From the NCBI GenBank assembly GCA_900074745.1, contig LT598468.1, forward strand, positions 806,001 to 870,000: a DNA stretch of 64,000 nt, given 5' to 3'. The notes beneath the pieces are model-generated. The model was given only the letters and a program-made list of their open reading frames with translations, had not been told where the DNA came from and made no database searches. Shown piece after piece: positions 59,492 to 64,000 of the stretch. Numbering within the stretch: position 1 is the stretch's first letter; each line of letters begins with the position of its first letter. Both the position numbers and the translations under genes were made by a program. The DNA comes from Lachancea mirantina. Taxonomy: Eukaryota > Ascomycota > Saccharomycetes > Saccharomycetales > Saccharomycetaceae.

Positions 59492-60451
59492 ATGGCAGAT
59501 ACCACAGTTTTATTCAGGAAGATAGTACAGGTTTTCGAAGAAACAAATGGGCCGGCGCCTCGAAAACCGACAAAGTCTGAAAATCAATATCGAATTAAAG
59601 ACACTTTCGTTAGCGAGAGTTACGATCTGGTGAAACATATTTATGAGTTTAGAAAAGTGATGGGGTCCTTGAAAAATGAGTATCAAAGTGAAAATGAGAT
59701 GAGCGAACAGGAAAAGGACGATTTTGACACCGAATGTCGGTTGTTGTTGCAACAGTACTTTGAGAAACTCAAGTTTTTGGAAAAATACGAAACGAAAAGA
59801 AGCGCGACGGTAGCGACCGGACTACAAGGTGGACTGTTTGGTCCCTGGCGGACGGAAAGTGACCGGAAAGATCTTTTTTTCGATACCGCGAGTAAGCATA
59901 GGGCCGGAATTTTACGATCACTAGGATTGTTACTTTCCGGGGCATCTACCGCGTTTTCCAAATTACAGCAAGAAAGGCTTCTTCGGAAACGGGAACTGGA
60001 TTCCATAGATTTCAATGCACAGTTATATTTACCAACATCGGGTGTGATTAGTAAAATAGAAGTTCCTCCGGCTATCGAAACGACCCAGGAAGAAGTTAAA
60101 CAATATAACGACACTGTTCAAATGCTATCGACTCAGCAGATTCAGATTTTAGAAGAAGATCACAGCGAATTGCTTAGTCATAAAAAGGCAGAATTGAATG
60201 AGGTCGAAAAGCTAAGCAAGACAATAATAGGCATTTCGTCGTTACAAAATGAAATTTCAACGCATCTGCAAAGCCAGACTCAAAACATATCATCGCTGTT
60301 AGATAACTATGACGATGTCGAGGTTGATGTCTTAAAGGGAAATAAACAGCTCGGAAAAGCCCAAAGACGAAGCGGGAAATCGGCGGCTTTAATTATGTAT
60401 TTATCGATCGTCTTTGGAATGCTCATTCTGTTTCTAGACTATATAAATTAA
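59492..60451 (+). CDS. UFE1: Ufe1, ER t-SNARE (syntaxin 18 family)
   Basis: 319 residues (S. cerevisiae 346). The N-terminal region is helical (EMSEQEKDDFDTECRLLLQQ), the SNARE helix spans about 210-285 (QILEEDHSELLSHKKAELNEVEKL, NISSLLDNYDDV), and a C-terminal membrane anchor (ALIMYLSIVFGMLILFLDYI) follows. Ufe1 works in retrograde Golgi-to-ER fusion and ER homotypic fusion. It is convergent with the SKI7/HBS1 gene, as YOR075W is with YOR076C. Confidence 0.96.
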   Translation: MADTTVLFRKIVQVFEETNGPAPRKPTKSENQYRIKDTFVSESYDLVKHIYEFRKVMGSLKNEYQSENEMSEQEKDDFDTECRLLLQQYFEKLKFLEKYETKRSATVATGLQGGLFGPWRTESDRKDLFFDTASKHRAGILRSLGLLLSGASTAFSKLQQERLLRKRELDSIDFNAQLYLPTSGVISKIEVPPAIETTQEEVKQYNDTVQMLSTQQIQILEEDHSELLSHKKAELNEVEKLSKTIIGISSLQNEISTHLQSQTQNISSLLDNYDDVEVDVLKGNKQLGKAQRRSGKSAALIMYLSIVFGMLILFLDYIN

Positions 60452-60473
60452 AACCGTCAATTAGAAAACTGTG

Positions 60474-63237
60474 TTAAAAGTCAAGCGACATAATGGCTCC
60501 AGCAGCGATTGTTCTACCCTCTTTTCTCAACAAAACTTTGCTCAAATGCTTGTTTTCCTCAAGAGTCATTAGCGGGATGCGTCTTTTCTTCTCTGTCAAC
60601 TCTAATTCAACGACGGCTGCTTGATTTGACCCTATGTGCTTCACCTTTTTCTTTATAACTTTTGCAGGGTCAGCTTTGTCCACGATAGAAACGAGTCTTT
60701 TGATCCTGGCAGGTTGCTGAGTACCCCCACGAAACAATATGAATGGAGTTCCCGGTAACAAGGGCCTATCCAATTTGAAAGTCAGCAATCGAGCGGTAAA
60801 CTCCTGCGCGGTGCCGACATCATAGCCGACTATAGCAGCAATGTCGCCAGTCTTAATGTCCTCATGCTGCGCACTTTTTACTTTAAGTGTAACAAAATCT
60901 CCTTCAATGGCAGCAGCTTGAGGATTTTGACTTGAATCATTGTAGATGTTCTCGATCAGCACACTTTGCTCCGAAGGATAGATTGTAATTGTCTCACCAG
61001 CCTGAATCTTTCCAGCTTCAACTTTTCCTGAGAGTAAGGCATCACCATTCTTGCCGCTGGGTGAAACGTCAAGAATTGAAAACAAAAATGGATTGCTTTC
61101 CAAAGTGGCTTGATCCTTTGACCCAGAAGTCCTCGCAATACACTCTAACTCCCCAACTAAGGATGGTCCCTTATACCACGTTTGCTGCAAAGGATACTTT
61201 GTGCCAACCACACCTTCTCCAGAGAGACCACTCAATGGTATCCAACTGATATTTTCCTCTTTGAGTCCAATACTTTCGAAAAAATTGCGCAACTCAAATT
61301 GGATGTCTCTAAACCTTCCCTCGTACCAATCGACAGTATCCATCTTATTCAACGCTACTATCAAATGATGGATTCCAAGACTTCGAGCTAGTATTGTATG
61401 CTCTTTGGTTTGACCATCTAAATTGAATCCCGACTCAAAGGCATCTGTGCTGCAATCCACAGAAAGCACGGCAACATCAACGAGACTTATACCTGTAATT
61501 GCATTTGGTACAAAATCTCTATGCCCGGGAGCATCAACAATTGTGAAATCTGCTTCCTTTGTTTCGAAACTACTTGTACAAATATCGACCGTGACACCTC
61601 TGGAACGTTCTTCTTGGGTTTGATCCATCACCCAAGCCAAATGAAACGAGGATTTACCCACCACTTCACTTTCTCGTTTCAATTTTCTGATGAGCTTGTT
61701 GTCAACAGCGCCAATATCGTAAAGCAAGCGACCCATCAATGTAGATTTCCCAGCATCAACGTGCCCCAAAACTACAAAGCTCAAATGTGGCTTTCTTTTT
61801 GATAAATAGGCCGTTAGGTCTAGCGGAGATTTTGGTTTGGTAGGTTCGGTCGCTTTCTTGTGCACCCTAGCTGCTTCGTGCCCCGAACCCTCAACTGGCT
61901 GCTCCTCCGCCTCTTCATCTATTGCCATCTGTTTATAATTGTCTGTGAGATCTTCTAGTTGGTCAAATGCTTGCTTCTGGGCTTCCAACACGACATCATC
62001 AGGGCTTGGCTTCTTGAAGTTTCCAACTGCCGCTTTTTGAACTGCTTTTGAGTTAGTAGCTGGATAAAAAACGGAAGACAATAGGCTCTCATCATTTTCC
62101 AAAAGAGATTTAGTTGAATGCAATCCGATAACTTTGGTGATTTTATAACGTTTTGTATTGTTGTCAAGTTTAGTCTTACTGGGTCTTTTTAAATTGATGT
62201 TATGCAATCGACACAATTTTTGAAAGTTGGGTGATTTCTCGGTTTGTGCGAGTTCCGGAATGCGAATTTCTGGCTGCTTTGGCTTGGATTTTAATGGTTT
62301 CCCGTCTTCAGGCTTGCTGTTTTGTCTGGCTGTATTTAACGCTGACAATCTGGCGCTCAGAGACGAAGTTGCTGTTGAGCGACCACTAGGTAAAGCACTT
62401 TGTTGATTTCTGTTAAGAAATGCAGATAATCCAGAGGGCATTGGCTTTTCTAAATTACTTTCAAAGGTCCCTTTAACCTGTTGAAGTGAAGCCAATCGTT
62501 GTGCAAGCGAAGAACCGGTAGAAGAATATACACGAGCATCCACTTTCCTTCCCTTGCGGTCTTGCAGCTTCTGCAGAGCTCCTGAGGTACTCAAACTCGA
62601 TCCACGACTCAAAGAAACAACTTTTTCGGCTTCCAGCGCTCGATGTCTCGCCAGGCGTTCAAGCAGCGACAAAGATCCATTATCTCCTAAAAAAATCACA
62701 CAGTTAATAATGCTGGGAAAGGAACAAGATATAGGGCCTGTAGAACCGAAACCCAAACCAGTCCCTCACCAGCATCCCTTCTCGAATAGCAGCGGTAAAA
62801 ATTTGCAGAAACAATATGCCTGATAAAAGGCGTCATACAGCTTTCCAGCCCGATAACGTCGCCCACTCGAGATGACTTAAACATTCAAACAAAATGACGA
62901 GAGAAAAATGAGGATATGGTGGAAAACTTGGTTACTGTTGGTTCTCCTCCCACAATGGAATATACATACCTTCTGGTTGCTTTTTTTTCTTTAAAGTCCG
63001 TCTCAATTCTTTCATGGCTTGATCAAAATCAAATTCACTATCAAAAATGGCTAATTTAACACTCAAATTGGTCCATCCTTGGTACTCCGAAAGTTCTTTT
63101 TTGGCCCTGGGAAACATTTCATGCATAAGTTCGTACTCGTCGTCATTTAAATAATCGTCGAACTCGGCCTCATCCTGGAACTCAGGAACGTCGTTTTCAT
63201 AATCAACATCTGCATCATCATCATAAGGCCCTGACAT
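60474..63237 (-). CDS. HBS1: single SKI7/HBS1 gene: translational GTPase with two predicted splice forms
   Basis: Exon 1 is 63237-62970 (89 codons plus one base) and encodes the Hbs1 N-terminal domain (EFDDYLNDDEYELMHEMFP, EYQGWTNLSVKLAIFD). Splicing to 62686 gives 826 residues. That form adds a Ski7-like region starting SLSLLERLARHR (S. cerevisiae Ski7 starts MSLLEQLARKR) with repeated LAxRLASL/LSARLSAL motifs. Splicing to 62041 gives 611 residues, the length of S. cerevisiae Hbs1. Both share NFKKPSPDDVVLEAQ and an EF1A-like GTPase with intact G motifs (GHVDAGKST, DAPGHRDF, NKMD). Hbs1 rescues stalled ribosomes with Dom34; Ski7 links the exosome to the Ski complex. The frame from 62756 begins in intron sequence and is not a natural start. 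Confidence 0.93.
62042..62969 (-). other. HBS1-form intron (distal acceptor)
   Basis: 928 nt from the same donor. The perfect branch TACTAAC at 62058-62052 lies inside the SKI7-form coding frame (codons for Ala-Thr-Asn), followed by acceptor AAAGCAG ending at 62042. The join completes a Val codon in frame. A second CAG, ending at 62027, would also keep frame and shorten the join by five codons. Confidence 0.82.
62687..62969 (-). other. SKI7-form intron (proximal acceptor)
   Basis: 283 nt. Donor GTATGT at 62969-62964, branch TATTAAC at 62709-62703 (one mismatch to TACTAAC), acceptor TTTTTTTAG ending at 62687. Exon 2 begins GAGATAATGG, completing the split Gly codon in frame. Confidence 0.88.
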
Positions 63238-63580
63238 AATAGCTTCTAAGAGGTTTGAAGTTCGTTAAGTATTGGTGATAATTGGTGATTCTTAATTTAA
63301 GAACTTCATTTTTCAAAAATCTCTATAGTGATGAACTACTTTTGCCGCAAGAGAAATGATGATGACATGAATAAACAAGGCATTTTAAGCAGAGAGGCAG
63401 TGTAATCGAATACTCTAAAAATTTCAAGCCTCCAGTAAAATGCTGTAAACACCTTTCAGCGCTTCAAAATGTCAACCAAAAGATGAGATACGGTGCCGTT
63501 AAGAAGCCGACCAGTCAACTCCATCATACTTCGAATGCTTTACTAATTACAGGACTACCAGATCATATATACCGAGACTT
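63238..63580. other. spacer between MRPL20 and SKI7/HBS1
   Basis: 343 bp: MRPL20 3' region and SKI7/HBS1 promoter, both genes on the minus strand. AT-rich, no gene or clear motif. Confidence 0.55.
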
Positions 63581-64000
63581 TCAAGCTCTGTACCATAGTT
63601 CTTTTCTCTTCTTACGGTCGTCTCTCGCCAGGGTTCGTTTTGGATGCCATTGTTGTTTGATTGCGTGCAAACGACCAGCCATTTCTGCTTTCCTTTGCGT
63701 TGACGCAGATGAAACCAGCGAAATGAATAATGGTGAAACGTTGAACTGTTTGGCAAGCGCCTTTCTGGTGTATTTCTCTGGGTTTTCAGCGCGTAGTGCG
63801 ATAATTTCGGCTATTTGATTTGGTTCCAAATGGTAAGTTTTATCCTTTGACGCACATAGCACAGCTCCCTCTTGCGCCTGCACCTGGTCTCCGCTTCTAA
63901 TGTCGTCCAAAAACTGTCTTCTAGGATCGTTGGAGGGCAGAAATGCTTTGGGAATCGTTTCGCTATTGATCGAGCCCGTGGACAACGACTGTGAAGGGTG
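63581..64000 (-). CDS. MRPL20: mitochondrial large-subunit ribosomal protein Mrpl20 (bL... 'mL58'), C-terminal part
   Basis: 140 codons open to the right edge, so the N-terminus (including the presequence) lies outside the window. The visible part matches S. cerevisiae Mrpl20 (195 residues) from its middle to the C-terminus: LEPNQIAEIIALRAENPEKY, TRKALAKQFNVSPLFISLVS, KQQWHPKRTLARDDRKKRKE and the end ELWYR. It is a fungal mitoribosome-specific subunit (mL58). No in-frame ATG is seen within the visible N-terminal part. Position after SKI7/HBS1 matches YKR085C after YKR084C. Confidence 0.92.
   Translation of the reverse strand, partial: HPSQSLSTGSINSETIPKAFLPSNDPRRQFLDDIRSGDQVQAQEGAVLCASKDKTYHLEPNQIAEIIALRAENPEKYTRKALAKQFNVSPLFISLVSSASTQRKAEMAGRLHAIKQQWHPKRTLARDDRKKRKELWYRA

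Noticed and set aside
62042-62756. Reading SKI7/HBS1 from the ATG at 62756 as the true start
   Set aside because: The first 24 residues of that frame are intron sequence ending in the TTTTTTTAG acceptor; the conserved N-terminal domain is in the upstream exon.

Overview
The window is nuclear DNA from a budding yeast of the family Saccharomycetaceae that did not pass through the whole-genome duplication; it looks most like Lachancea, but the genus is an inference. Nearly every gene has a recognisable Saccharomyces cerevisiae ortholog. The gene order interleaves two S. cerevisiae sister regions, YOR059-YOR076 and YKR075-YKR085, in one track. That is the double conserved synteny pattern expected of an unduplicated relative. 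Genes are compact, introns are few and short with GTATGT / TACTAAC-type signals, and three tRNA genes are present.

Layout. 1-9 kb: 5' part of a SAG1-type alpha-agglutinin (cut by the window edge), tRNA-Lys(CTT), the polyamine transporter HOL1, TFIIH subunit SSL1, then a 2 kb intergenic stretch and a THI73-type permease. 9-18 kb: the YLR003-YLR010 block CMS1, (APL2), SSK1, NSE1, PAM18, RLP24, TEN1. 18.6-21 kb: THI5-family pyrimidine synthase, tRNA-Ser(AGA), a tiny membrane-protein-like ORF, tRNA-Lys(TTT) with intron, and a spliced UPF0538 gene. 21-32 kb: LPL1, SLD7, CKA2, a YOR062C/YKR075C homolog, RPL3, YNG1, an Old Yellow Enzyme and a spliced CYT1. 32.2-34.3 kb: a decayed hAT DNA transposon. 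35-48 kb: ECM4, MSA1, ALG8, VPS5, TRZ1, GYP1. 49-64 kb: MTD1, spliced RPF2, NUP133, DAD2, SGO1, CDC21, UFE1, the single SKI7/HBS1 gene, and MRPL20 running off the right edge.

The most informative locus is SKI7/HBS1 (60474-63237). One first exon can be joined to either of two 3' splice sites. The distal site has a perfect TACTAAC branch point buried in coding sequence and both choices keep frame, so one gene can encode a Ski7-like and an Hbs1-like protein. This matches an ancestral alternative-splicing arrangement described in the literature for Lachancea kluyveri. Other points: introns in RPF2, CYT1 and the UPF0538 gene that S. cerevisiae RPF2 and CYT1 lack; an open, strongly basic, AUG-less extension before TRZ1 that could be a mitochondrial targeting sequence; and promoter motifs that fit the expected regulation of their genes (Mcm1-alpha1-like at SAG1, Yap1 sites at ECM4, MCB/SCB at CDC21, MSA1 and SGO1, PAC/RRPE at RLP24 and RPF2, Abf1/Reb1 at RPL3, Rgt1-like at the YOR062C homolog).

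I found no convincing evidence of a wholly unknown multi-gene system. Ortholog names come from remembered protein sequences plus synteny, not from searches.
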